Part shown: positions 33,825 to 43,745 of the stretch, piece by piece
Layout of the letters: each line of letters starts with the position of its first letter
How positions within the stretch are numbered: the stretch's first letter is position 1
NCBI GenBank assembly: GCA_034231615.1
Contig: CM067310.1
Span: 5,644,010-5,708,009, forward strand
Direction: 5' to 3'
Origin: Meghimatium bilineatum
Lineage: Eukaryota; Mollusca; Gastropoda; Stylommatophora; Philomycidae
DNA: 64,000 nt
The notes under the pieces: model-generated
Databases searched by the model: none
What the model was told of the DNA's origin: nothing
What the model saw: only the letters and a program-made list of their open reading frames with translations
Made by a program: the position numbers and the translations under genes

Positions 33825-34250
33825 GTGCTACCAATGTCAAACATGGTCCTTAACAACAAAACATAAGAGATAACTGGTTACAACAGAGATGAGATGTCTG
33901 AGAAAAGCCACAGGAGTGACCAGATGACACAGAATTAGAAACGATGTCATAAGAGAAAGAGTGGGTGTCATATCAATTCTACAATACATACAAAACCAAC
34001 AGATATAATGGTTTGGTCATCTGGAAAGAATGTCGTGTGATTCATTTGTTTATAAAGCATATACGAAGAGAGGAGAAGCAGAAAGAAAAGCCAAGGGTAG
34101 ATCTAGAGTACGCTGGATCGACAACATCAAAGAGACATTACACGAACACCAAATAACATTATCTGAAGCTGCCCGAAAAGCTAAAACAAGAACATTGTAT
34201 CTCCCTCGACACCCGTAAAGGATAAAAGAGGAAGGAAAGAAGAAGAAGAT
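33825..34250 (+). pseudogene. LINE C-terminal remnant (family C, GAA tail)
   Basis: Pieces around 33887-34200 correspond to MRCLRKATG, RVGVISILQYIQ, RSRVRWIDNIKETLHEHQIT and LSEAARKAKTRTLYLPR, ending in GAAAGAAGAAGAAG at about 34237. The left end shares CTACCAATGTCAAACATGG with the 2700 and 11095 copies (inverted). Confidence 0.8.
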
Positions 34251-34564
34251 TCAAGGAAATTCAGATTCCCTTCTCAAGTAATCTTTTTTCACAGGAATCT
34301 AAATATCAGATATTGATTGAAATGTATGACAATCTTTGGCTATACATTTATACATTTCACGGCTAGTGGTCAGTAGTGAGGTAATGACACCTGATATGCT
34401 ACGGATATATATATATATAAATAATTTTTACCTCTTGTCTGTGGAAGAGTCTTTGTGTCTCAGATGTGTCTTGTGAGTCTCATCCATCCTCGTCACAGAT
34501 CGTAAATTATATTTCTTATAGTAAAACAATAATACCTTAATCAATAATATAAGACAAAGACAAT

Positions 34565-34795
34565 CTTCATTTTTTGGCCAGTTCATGAGACAGGGAGGTT
34601 TAGAGAACATAGTCACAACAGGCAAAATTGAAGGCAACGGAGACAGAGGGCGACAACTTGAGAAAATACTAGACATTTTGACAACCTGGCACGACAGAGA
34701 AACAACAACGATCTTCATACATAATACTGTGAACAGAGCTGTGGAGAGCCATGACCGTCTACGCCAGTCGGAATGGCACCTGATGATGACAGCAA
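34565..34795 (+). mobile_element. LINE 3' end remnant (family B, ATG tail)
   Basis: In one frame MRQGGLENIVTTGKIEGNGD, LEKILDILTTWHDRET and NTVNRAVESHDRLRQSEWHL, ending at CACCTGATGATGACA. It stays open for 97 codons, some beyond the element end. Confidence 0.85.
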
Positions 34796-34799
34796 TAAT

Positions 34800-35450
34800 A
34801 CTATCTTCTGGAAAGTTGCCTCTGGTACCTCTTATTTTGAGATACGCTCCGTTCAATCGCGGACGTGAGCCCAATTAGGTTATATCAGAGCAGTGGCGTA
34901 GCTTGGGTCAATGGCGCCCTGGGCGGAATTATCATTTTCCCTCCGTGTGACATTAAAAAAATGTCAGTGATTGTTAAAGACTGGACAAATATAAATGTGC
35001 CGCCCTCCCGATGATGCCGCCCGGGGCGGTCCGCACCTACCTCGCTCCCCCCCCCCCAGCTACGCCACTGTATCAGAATTCATTACCATCAAAAATAATG
35101 CCAGTCAGGATTCAAATATCCCTGCTGCCATATTCATTTTATTTGTACCATCGGGAGGTACGTTCCTTTCAACCTCGGATTTGAGACCATTTAGTAATAT
35201 CTGAGTTCGTGACCTTGACAAATAATAGAATCCTGCTACCACGACTCCCGTGAATGAATATAACTGCATCGAAAAAAATATATATACTTTTTAAAAAAAC
35301 ATGAACGGCCATTTAATTTGTACCCCTTATTGTGAGGTACATACCTTTCGACCACGGACGTAAGTTATAGTTAGTTAGTTATATCAGAGTTTTTCTACCA
35401 TAACAAAATAATGGAAACCGTGGTTCAAGTAATTCTGTTACCATGACTCT
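34800..35450. repeat. Diverged long tandem repeat (about 200-250 bp units, 3 copies)
   Basis: Segments near 34813, 35140 and 35320 share a GGTAC(C)..TATTTTGAGGTAC..TTC(A/C)A(A/C)C..GGAC core, followed by TTATATCAGAG and AATAATG. The hAT element at 34891-35070 is inserted into the first unit. Confidence 0.6.
34891..35070. mobile_element. hAT-type MITE with 8-bp TSD
   Basis: Termini CAGTGGCGTAGCT and AGCTACGCCACTG form 13-bp inverted repeats. Flanks TATCAGAG (34883-34890) and TATCAGAA (35071-35078) give an 8-bp TSD with one difference. The interior holds CGCCCGGGGCG and a poly-C run and is non-coding. Confidence 0.88.
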
Positions 35451-35491
35451 GACAGTTCAGTGTATTTAGATCATGCAATAACTCCACTTTA

Positions 35492-35960
35492 CATATTGTT
35501 ACTTACATATTGTTACTTACGTATTGTTACTTATGTACTGTTACTTACATAGTATTACTGTTACTTACATACTGTTACTTACATATTATTACTTACATAC
35601 TGTTACTTACATATTATTACTTACATATTATTACTTACATACTGTTACTTACATACTGTTACTTACATAGTATTACTTACATACTGTTACTTACATACTG
35701 TTACTTACATAGTATTACTTACATACTGTTACTTACATACTGTTACTTACATAGTATTACTTACATACTGTTACTTACATACTGTTACTTACATATTATT
35801 ACTTACATACTGTTACTTACATATTGTTACTTACATACTGTTACTTACATAGTATTACTTACATACTGTTACTTACATACTGTTACTTACATATTATTAC
35901 TTACATACTGTTACTTACATATTGTTACGTACATACTGTTACTTACATATTATTACTAAC
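35492..35960. repeat. 14-bp minisatellite, about 33 copies, in an intron
   Basis: Unit TTACTTACATACTG with TATTG, TATTA and TAGTA variants. The array ends about 20 bp before the splice acceptor at 35981-35982, so it occupies the 3' end of the intron of the plus-strand gene. Confidence 0.95.
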
Positions 35961-35980
35961 TTATTGTTAAATATTGTTAC

Positions 35981-35983
35981 AGG
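35981..35983 (+). promoter_or_regulatory. Splice acceptor of the 83-aa protein gene
   Basis: AATATTGTTACAG then GTTCTTCTG. The AG is the first after the minisatellite. The tract before it is T-rich but purine-interrupted because it is derived from, or merges with, the array. Confidence 0.6.
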
Positions 35984-36067
35984 TTCTTCTGACGTTCGTG
36001 AAGAAAGACGACCCTCTGGTGTTGGCAGTGAACAAAACAAGCCCCTGTATACACATTTCTCTAAAGA

Positions 36068-36319
36068 ATGGGATCAGGTGACGGATCTGGACAAGGAGGC
36101 GTGTGTCCTGGACTCTTGTGGTCAATACTCTGGTTCCTTATTCTTATTTTCCTTGGCTGGCCTATCGCCTTCTTCATCGCCTGGCTGTATGTATTGTTGA
36201 TCCCTTTCTCCGCCTGCTTTGAACCTCTTCGAGGAATATGTGATGCTATTTTGAAATTAGTCCAGCTACCGTTAACCTGTGCAGAAGGCATAGTTGGCAT
36301 GAAACCAATTTGTGGATAG
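36068..36319 (+). CDS. Small hydrophobic membrane protein, 83 aa, terminal exon
   Basis: The frame starts MGSGDGSGQGGVCPG and has a hydrophobic core LLWSILWFLILIFLGWPIAF followed by FIAWLYVLLIPFSAC (about residues 16-50: two short membrane spans or one hairpin), then a Cys-containing tail with KLVQLPLTCAEGIVGMKPIC. Gene-like signs: TAA in frame at 36062-36064 fixes this ATG, a splice acceptor (ATTGTTACAG) lies at 35981-35982, and AATAAA lies at 36337-36342, 18 bp after the stop. The 5' UTR is then interrupted by an intron. From memory it resembles a small conserved invertebrate family with the GWP..AWLYV and LPLTCAE pattern. I cannot name a function. Upstream exon(s) and promoter were not identified. 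Confidence 0.75.
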   Translation: MGSGDGSGQGGVCPGLLWSILWFLILIFLGWPIAFFIAWLYVLLIPFSACFEPLRGICDAILKLVQLPLTCAEGIVGMKPICG

Positions 36320-36336
36320 ACGTGTTGGAATCTCAT

Positions 36337-36342
36337 AATAAA
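36337..36342 (+). terminator. Polyadenylation signal AATAAA
   Basis: Canonical hexamer 18 bp after the stop codon of the 83-aa reading frame. Cleavage would be expected near 36355-36370. Confidence 0.7.
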
Positions 36343-36360
36343 ACTATTTCTTGTATTTTA

Positions 36361-37414
36361 CTATATGTATATATTTGACCAATTTGTAATATAAAACATA
36401 TTGTTACAAACGAAAACACGTGGATTTCAACTCTTAGTATAAGCGGTACACCTTGAAGCCACGTCAACAAATCTACAGGGCCCTCTGAATGTTTTCTTTT
36501 AAATTTGTCTTCTTCTTCATCTCGTTCGAAGTTTGACATGTCTACACAGCAAGTGCTGTTTTCTTAATAAATGACGCTGTATTTGAAAGCTCCTCAGTGT
36601 TCCCATACATCTTTCTTTTAATTTGTAATTTCATGTCTCTTTCTTGCATAAAAATACATTAGGAATAGGGGCCTAATAGCCATTTTGTTCAACTGTCCTT
36701 CTGTTAGTTAATCACAAGATCATCCACACTATACATCTAACCACCAGTCCATAAGTGTTCGGATCTCCTACTCAAGATATGTGTCAGTGTGTAGTGACTG
36801 ACCACACCTAATCTGTGCTGCTTTACCAGTATTCTATGGTTACCTGCTAACTCTCATATTTAGTCACGCCTCTCTTGAAATGGTGGTACTTTAGTCTGCT
36901 CAGGGCTGTGGATACACAAGTATTTGTAACATCGCTCACTCGTCCTCTCTATAAGAGCATTCAGAACATCAGCTTAGTCCATTGATTTTCTTTCCCATGG
37001 TCGCCATATCAACAAGCCTGTTTATAGGTTCATTTCCATGGACACCCCCACTCTTCCACTTCTATATAAGACTAACGTGCTTTTCAGGGATGCCACTCTT
37101 CCACTTCTATATAAGACTAACATGTGCTTTTCAGGGATGCCACTGGTTGTTTTTAAAAATAGTAAAACTAGTCATTTTTATGACTAAAAATTCAGATAAA
37201 CAACATAGCTGAACAGAGATAATACCAGATGGAATCAAGCAGCGACAGATATCACTAAACATGTATACATACAATAATAATTCATACTGATCCTAGGCAA
37301 TAAGGTCGAAATTCGATAAACAGTCAATACTTAGTGATATAACCACAAAGTACTCCGATTCTAGGTTGAAGGGGCTTGCTTAAGGAGGCTTTAATCACAC
37401 AAAAACCTGTTAGA
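36361..37414. other. Unassigned sequence
   Basis: The only feature noted is a direct duplication of about 45 bp containing CCACTTCTATATAAGACTAA (37047-37091 and 37092-37140). No exon recognised. Confidence 0.5.
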
Positions 37415-37675
37415 TGCCTTCTTCTTCTTCTGTGTACGTTCTCAAACTCCTGAGAATTAGCAGGATGTAGTCATGACAACGGAATGTAATGTGTCATGAT
37501 TTACATCATTGCTGTGATATCTGCACCTTTCGACCTAACACATCCATGTTCAGTGTCAATGGGACAGCCAACTCCACCCCATAACCTCCTAAGTTGTCGT
37601 TGGAAAATGCATAGAGAATATGCATGGAGAATAAACATTTTTGCTATTTGTACTCTCCTTTCGGGCCCCAACCGT
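37415..37675 (-). mobile_element. SINE-like 278-bp family, copy S6
   Basis: Inverted copy: TTCTTCTTCTTCTGTG tail end at left, TCTCAAACTCCTGAGAATTA, GACAGCCAACTCCACCCCAT, and CTCTCCTTTCGGGC at right. It contains a short internal duplication of AGAATATGCATGGAGAAT. Confidence 0.85.
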
Positions 37676-37965
37676 TTGGTCACAATCTGAGAAGAATAAT
37701 ACAGAATTTGTACTGTCGTCCTACAAAGGTTACTCAACCTCTGATTTAAACCCGCCCACTTTCATTGCACCAATGTACATTGTCAGTAAAGCTTCTCCCT
37801 CGTCATGGTTCTTCACTATAAACAAGCATGAACTTTCAGATATATGGTCTAAACTGTCTTCCATAATCCCAACTTTCAGAGCCGAACAATCAACAACTAG
37901 GAACTGTATTTTAACGTTACAATTAATATTATGTATTCGTGTGTTTATATATAGGCCCTAATATA
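37676..37965. other. Unassigned sequence
   Basis: Nothing recognised. Confidence 0.45.
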
Positions 37966-38262
37966 TATAATATTATATATAATAAAAATTTATATAATAA
38001 AAATATATATAATAAAAATATATATAATAAAAATATATATAATAAAAATATATATAATAAAACTATATATAATAAAACTATATATAATAAAACTATATAT
38101 AATAAAAATATATATAATAAAAATATATATAATAAAAATATATATAATAAAAATATATATAATAAAAATATATATAATAAAAATATATATAATAAAAATA
38201 TATATAATAAAAATATATATAATAAAAATATATATAATACAAATATATATAATACAAATATT
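37966..38262. repeat. 15-bp AT-only minisatellite, about 20 copies
   Basis: Unit ATATATAATAAAAAT with a few ACT and ACA variants in blocks. A chance open frame runs through it. Confidence 0.96.
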
Positions 38263-38354
38263 TTAATTGCTCTTTTGTATTAGATCTAGCATAGTCAATG
38301 ACAATTTAGCAGTGTGAAAGTGTGTTTCTGTGAAGAAATCTGCTATGCAAATAT

Positions 38355-39210
38355 AGGTCTACATTGAAATTGTAACTGTCATGTTTTTACGTGGATACAT
38401 TGAAATTGTAATTGTCATGTTTTTACGTGGATACATTGAAATTGTAACTGTCATGTTTTTACATGGATACATTGAAATTGTAACTGTCATGTTTTTACGT
38501 GGATACATTGAAATTGTAACTGTCATGTTTTTACGTGGATACATTGAAATTGTAACTGTCATGTTTTTACGTGGATACATTGAAATTGTAACTGTCATGT
38601 TTTTACGTGGATACATTGAAATTATAACTGTCATGTTTTTACGTGGATACATTGAAATTATAACTGTCATGTTTTTACGTGGATACATTGAAATTATAAC
38701 TGTCATGTTTTTACGTGGATACATTGAAATTATAACTGTCATGTTTTTAAGTGGATACATTTAAATTATAACTGTCATGTTTTTACGTGGATACATTGAA
38801 ATTATAACTGTCATGTTTTTACGTGGATACATTGAAATTATAACTGTCATGTTTTTACGTGGATACATTGAAATTATAACTGTCATGTTTTTACGTGGAT
38901 ACATTGAAATTATAACTGTCATGTTTTTATGTGGACACATTGAAATTATAACTGTCATGTTTTATGTGGATACATTGAAATTATAACTGTCATGTTTTTA
39001 CGTGGATACATTTAAATTATAACTGTCATGTTTTTACGTGGATACATTGAAATTATAACTGTCATGTTTTTACGTGGATACATTGAAATTATAACTGTCA
39101 TGTTTTACGTGGATACATTGAAATTATAACTGTCATGTTTTTACGTGGATACATTGAAATTATAACTGTCATGTTTTTACGTGGATACATTGAAATTATA
39201 ACTGTGTTGT
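38355..39210. repeat. 36-bp minisatellite, about 24 copies
   Basis: The unit contains CATTGAAATTATAACTGTCA and TGTTTTTACGTGGATA. Units with GTAACTG cluster at the left (to about 38600) and ATAACTG units at the right; three units are 1 bp shorter. Because 36 is divisible by 3, both strands are open. Not coding. Confidence 0.97.
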
Positions 39211-39559
39211 TTTGACATGGATAGTGACAAAGTTTTGTGCAAATATGGGCCTGTGTTCTATTTATTCTAGATAAGGATTCTTGAAAGAGGGCAATATAGC
39301 CAATATGGTGATGATAAATAGCCTGATGATTGCTGAAGAAAAAAAAGGGGCGATATCGCTCATATGGGGATGATAAACAGCCAGATGGGTGTGAAGGAAT
39401 AAGTGGGCGTTGAAGCTCTAGGGAACACTGAGTTAATTAAGCAGCGTAATAAAAATTGAAGCTGCCAGTTGTTTTTTTGTTTTTTTTTGGTAAGTACAGG
39501 AAAGAAGACAAAATTGTGCAATTATATTACTAAGACTCAAGATCTGGGTAAACAACCTG
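39211..39559. other. Unassigned sequence
   Basis: It holds a diverged duplication around GCGATATCGCTCATATGGGG / GGCAATATAGCCAATATGGT (39280-39380). Confidence 0.45.
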
Positions 39560-39640
39560 TGCCCTCATCATCAGGTGACATATTCTTTCCAGAACGTAGT
39601 CTTTCCTTTAGATCTCTTGAATTCTCTGTGGCCTTGAGCA
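39560..39640 (-). mobile_element. LINE 3' end fragment (family F)
   Basis: CATCATCAGGTGACATATTC then TTTCCAGAACGTAGTCTTTC parallels the 3' end at 29656-29710. Very short. Confidence 0.6.
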
Positions 39641-39734
39641 AGATGTCCTGTCTCTTTTAGTGACACATGCAGGTATTCTTGAATACCTGTGCCCATACTA
39701 CACTCATTAAGAGCAGTGGCAGCTTTCTGCTGTC

Positions 39735-40145
39735 TATATTAACATAAGGATTTCGTTGCCTTCTATATTAACATCGCTTTGTCATGTTATGTTCCAGACC
39801 AGTGGTTCTCAACTTTCCTAATGCATCGACCCTGTAATACACTTCAGTTCCTTGTGCTATGGTGACCCCAACCATAAAATTATTTTCATTGCCACTTCAT
39901 GTTTTCCGATGGTATTAGGCGACCCCTGTTCGACCCCCAAAGAGAGCGCGACCCACATGTTGAGAACCTATGTTCTAGATTAATAAAGCGTTGTCAAATT
40001 GTTTTCAGGATTAACATAGCAATGTCAGGTTGTATAGAAACATAGTGTTGACAAGTTGTGTTCTATATTAACATAGCGAGCGTTGTCAGGTTGTGTTCTA
40101 TATTAATTCAACACAGCGTTGTCACATTGTGTTTCTAGATTTATA
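39735..40145. repeat. Degenerate 30-36-bp tandem repeat, host of a hAT insertion
   Basis: Irregular units contain CTATATTAACATAGC and GTTGTCAGGTTGTGTT. The hAT copy at 39800-39972 interrupts one unit. Confidence 0.75.
39800..39972. mobile_element. hAT element resembling SPIN, 173 bp, with 8-bp TSD
   Basis: It starts CAGTGGTTCTCAAC and ends GTTGAGAACCTATG. Flanks TTCCAGAC (39792-39799) and TTCTAGAT (39973-39980) form an 8-bp TSD with two transitions. Interior blocks GGTGACCCCAACCATAAAAT, TATTTTCATTGCCACTTCAT and TTAGGCGACCCCTGTTCGAC look, from memory, like the non-autonomous SPIN/Charlie-type hAT elements described from several animal groups, including a pond snail. Internally deleted; no transposase. 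Confidence 0.8.
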
Positions 40146-40606
40146 CTCTATTTTTTGTTGGTATCACTCTGTGATCTTGAAAAGTTGCGTTGCAGACTGG
40201 AAGAGAATATTAACTCAATGTCTATCTAGAAGTTTTCCTGTTGTGTTGCAATAATTTGCTTACTGACACAGTGGGTAGTTCTAGTGGCTGTAACAGTCGC
40301 ATACCAGTGGTCAAGTGTTAAAGGTAGATGAGCAAGAGAAAGAAACACAAGCAGGAAGAAAATTTTTTTTTTTAAATGATCACATACAAGAGTGTACTAC
40401 CACAGCTGGGTTTGATGAAGACCCACTAAGCCAACCTCCGATGGCAGCATCTAATTAGATCACATACAACTATTTGTTATTATTCATATTTGCAGGTGTG
40501 TTGTACCATACATCATCTGGTTGTTATTAACTATTTATGAGTTGCTTTTGTATATCTCCATAACAAATGCCTTCAAATCATTACTCACAGCTTATGCCAT
40601 TTAGAT

Positions 40607-40974
40607 CAGTGATTCTCAACATTCTTTGGCATGTGACAACCCACACCCCCTTTTTTGGAACAATTTATTCAGACTTCAAGAAAACAAACTTTTTTACTTT
40701 TTCAAGGATTTGTTATATATCCCATTAAATGATGATGTTCCTTCTTGGGAAGCAAAAACTTCTTGAACAAAAAGAGGCCACAGAAAACTTGTGCAATGAG
40801 AATTGGAATAAGCAAGGGTGATAATGTGCAGCTCTGACATTATTCTCTCCCCATCTCAAATAACTGAAATTATTAAATATAATTTTAAAATTCACGTTCT
40901 TGTTTCCCCCTCCCCAATTTCAAAATTTTTTGGGGCACGCTGGAAAAAACTGTATTCCGAGTTGAGAATCACTG
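40607..40974. mobile_element. hAT-type MITE, 368 bp
   Basis: Perfect 14-bp terminal inverted repeats CAGTGATTCTCAAC / GTTGAGAATCACTG. Flanks ATTTAGAT and ATCTATAT are 6/8 identical, an aged 8-bp TSD. The interior has no transposase-like frame. Confidence 0.8.
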
Positions 40975-41229
40975 ATCTATATTCTTCATAAAATATATTT
41001 CATAATACTGCAATTATTTGCACTTAATATATTTTATTGTAATATTGCAATTAGTTGCATTCAATCAATTTATTCTAATAATAATTGTTTCAAAGTTTGT
41101 TATAATTTCGTGTAAATGTTTAAAGTCTCAGATCAGTTCTTTGTCGCATTACCTTTCTTCAAAAAATATATGAAGGTTGAACCCAATACAGCCAGTATGT
41201 TTACGAGATACAAAAGAAGAGAACACAGA

Positions 41230-41550
41230 CAAACAACCGTTGTTACCTGCCATGTATGTCCTCAGAAGAGAAGCAACTAAGGAAATGTGGATGATGACAT
41301 GCTCTTTAATCTCGTAGAGCAGGCAATCACACCATGGTGCTCTCGTAAGGACATGCTCACGGGCACTAACGATTACATTTAAACGGTATTTGCTATCTGA
41401 AAAGTTTGTGAATCCCTGTCACAGAGGATCAAAATGACAAAGAAACCATGCTGAAAAAAGGTGCAGATATTGCAGTCAAGCTGTAAACTATGACATACTG
41501 CATACCATTTTCTGTACAACATCCTAGGAGTTTGAGAACAAATGCAGAAG
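41230..41550 (+). mobile_element. SINE-like family, diverged copy S7
   Basis: Landmarks are CTGCCATGTATGTCCTCAGA, GTGCAGATATTGCAGTCAAG, CTGTAAACTATGACATACTG and GGAGTTTGAGAACAAATGCA, then GAAGAAA. About 90 bp of unrelated sequence separates the halves. Confidence 0.7.
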
Positions 41551-41602
41551 AAAAATATGAACAGAATGTCCATAAAGCTATCAGCAGTGAAGAAACTAAT
41601 TA

Positions 41603-41709
41603 CAGTGGAATCCCTCTATAGCGCATTCTTTTATAACACATTTTCCAATATAACAACACTTTTCAAAATCCTCAATTACATATTTTATTGTATTGTGTAT
41701 ATCGAATTC

Positions 41710-41770
<61 letters not shown>

Positions 41771-41807
41771 TCAGTCCATACCATGCTGTTATAACGGGAT
41801 TCCACTG
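41603..41807. mobile_element. pogo/Tc1-type MITE with TA duplication and AT microsatellite
   Basis: Ends CAGTGGAATCCCTCTATAG and AACGGGATTCCACTG are inverted repeats flanked by TA (41601-41602 and 41808-41809). The interior holds (AT)n at about 41713-41766. Sister copies lie at 45367-45525 and, partly, 43040-43071. Confidence 0.85.
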
Positions 41808-41829
41808 TATTTATTCTTTATACTATGGC

Positions 41830-42440
41830 AAGGTTGAATATGATTTGGAGAAGTAAGATCAATATTAGAGTAAAGATCAATCTATTCAGATGGTTAGTGC
41901 TAAGTACTTTTTTTTTCTTCTTCTTTCTTTTTGCTTTATACCCCTAAGTGCCTTGCAGCATCATAAGAGTTCTTTGGAGATGGCTTTTTTTGTGTGCTGC
42001 GTTTATGTTTGTGACATTTTTTAAATATATATTCATATTTTTTATAAGGGTGCGAAAGTTGGATATTCAAAACAGACACAAAAAGGATTCAGGTTTTTGA
42101 ATACAAGTGCTACTGACGTTTGTTAAGAATTAGTTATATAGAACACTAGACAAATATATTTGTACGGCAGCAAATAAACAAACTTGCAGGTTATCATGAA
42201 CTACTTTTGGCGGTGATGAAACAGTGCAAACTTGTTTGATTTGGACATGTAACAAACTCCACTCTGTCTCTAAAATTATTTTGCAAAGAGCAGTCAAGGG
42301 TAGAAGGAGAAAAGAACAGAGAAAATCCTGGATTGCTAACATCAAGGAATGGTCTGAGTGTGATTTTTCTACACATCTCCAAATGGCTGAGGATAGAAAT
42401 ATTTGGAGGGAATTTTGTGCTGATGTCTCCAGTGTGGCAG
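41830..42440 (+). pseudogene. LINE remnant (family A) with 130-bp insertion
   Basis: ARLNMIWRSKINIRVKINLF at 41827-41886 is followed by foreign sequence (about 41905-42035, resembling 2340-2410). The LINE then resumes with RIQVFEYKCY-like and CGHVT-like pieces, and WIANIKEWSECDFSTHLQMA at 42332-42391. Same family as 5282-6975 and 51995-52985. Confidence 0.85.
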
Positions 42441-42665
42441 CCCTTATGACCCTGATGTCTCCAGTGTGGCTTACGACCCTGATGTATCCAGTGTGGTACC
42501 CCTACGACCCTGATGTCTCCAGTGTGGCTTGCGACCCTGGTGTATCCAGTGTGGTACCCCTATGACCATGATGTCTCCAGTGTGGTACCCTTACGACCCT
42601 GATGTCTCCAGTGTGGCTTACGACCCTGATGTCTCCAGTGTGGCTTACGACCCTGGTGGATTATG
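42440..42665. repeat. Minisatellite derived from the LINE 3' end
   Basis: Units of about 27 or 31 bp contain GACCCTGATGTCTCCAGTGT followed by GGCTTAC or GGTACCCCTAC. The founding unit is the terminal segment of the adjacent LINE (GCTGATGTCTCCAGTGTGGC at 42419), which occurs once, untandemised, at the end of the 5282-6975 copy (about 6910). Confidence 0.9.
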
Positions 42666-42689
42666 GGTCTTATTATTCTTCATACTGTA

Positions 42690-42850
42690 TATAAACGCAT
42701 GCGGTTGCATCAGTGGGTCTCACCAATAGACAACCCCCCCCCCCCCATGCAACAGAAAACCTTAGTAGATGACATGTTGCTATATTACAAATCTCTTATG
42801 GAAGCTTTGTAACATGTTATCTATAAAATTATAGACCCCCTCTGAGTAGA
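42690..42850 (-). repeat. Dispersed repeat R390, partial copy 3
   Basis: It shares GCATGCGGTTGCATC, GTGGGTCTCACCAATAGACA and CATGCAACAGAAAACCTTAG with 1180-1320. It carries a poly-C run at 42728-42741 where the other copies read ACCAACC. Confidence 0.75.
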
Positions 42851-42975
42851 AGTCTCCTTCAATAAATAGACATTGCACTAAGCTGAAAGCTGAAGTCGCC
42901 TGCGTATGAAAAAAGCTCAGAAAAACTACCCCACTGCACATAGGCAATAAGAGCTAATCGCTCACAATTCCAGTG

Positions 42976-43071
42976 GTTCTCAAACAGCAAACAAACTGTA
43001 TATAACATATTTGTTTTTACACATATTTCATTGGTCCAGAGCATGTTGTTATAATGGGATTTGACTGTACT
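42976..43071. mobile_element. Partial MITE ends (hAT-like left, pogo-like right)
   Basis: CCAGTGGTTCTCAAACAGC at 42971 resembles a hAT end. GTTGTTATAATGGGATTTGA at 43045 matches the right end of the pogo-type MITEs. Probably two nested or truncated elements. Confidence 0.5.
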
Positions 43072-43101
43072 GCCAGTGGTATCTGGTGTCACACTCGATT
43101 G

Positions 43102-43204
43102 ACATCCAATCTACATTCCATCTACAAATGTTCTTGCATGGGAAGGAAGGATCAAACACAATCTACAATCCATCTACAAATGTTCTTGCATGGGAAGGAA
43201 GGAT
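43102..43204. repeat. 52-bp tandem duplication
   Basis: Two copies of a segment containing TCCATCTACAAATGTTCTTG and CATGGGAAGGAAGGAT. Confidence 0.9.
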
Positions 43205-43399
43205 AACATTTCTTGCACCTTCTAACCCATAGTTCTTGATTATAAACCAAAATTATGGCACACATGACATTCCCATAAATGTTCTGCTCCTTGTTCCAGC
43301 AGTTATCAAACAGCATGTAAACTAATTGCCCCACAGTCAGAAGTTCATCATGTGATTTTAATATCCACAGTAGACATACAAATACAGGCTAAGTTACAC

Positions 43400-43745
43400 A
43401 CCATTTGAGTTTCAGACATACAACAGATGTTACAAATCATTTGAGTTTCAGACATACAACAGATGTTACAAATCATTTGAGTTTCAGACATACAACAAAT
43501 GTTACAAATCATTTGAGTTTCAGACATACAACAGATGTTACAAATCATTTGAGTTTCAGACATACAACAGATGTTACAAATCATTTGAGTTTCAGACATA
43601 CAACAGATGTTACAAATCATTTGAGTTTCAGACATACAACAGATGTTACAAATCATTTGAGTTTCAGACATACAACAGATGTTACAAATCATTTGAGTTT
43701 CAGACATACAACAAATGTTACAAATCATTTGAGTTTGACATACAT
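43400..43745. repeat. 36-bp minisatellite, about 9.5 copies
   Basis: The unit contains CATTTGAGTTTCAGACATAC and AACAGATGTTACAAAT. Highly uniform; open on both strands because 36 is divisible by 3. Confidence 0.97.

Noticed and set aside
35922-36200. Alternative plus frame across the small membrane protein exon
   Set aside because: It runs from the minisatellite through the splice acceptor and lacks the hydrophobic and conserved pattern; an out-of-frame shadow.
38359-38986. MFLRGYIEIVTV / MYPRKNMTV repeat proteins
   Set aside because: Both strands are open in a 36-bp array, which is expected by chance from the period.
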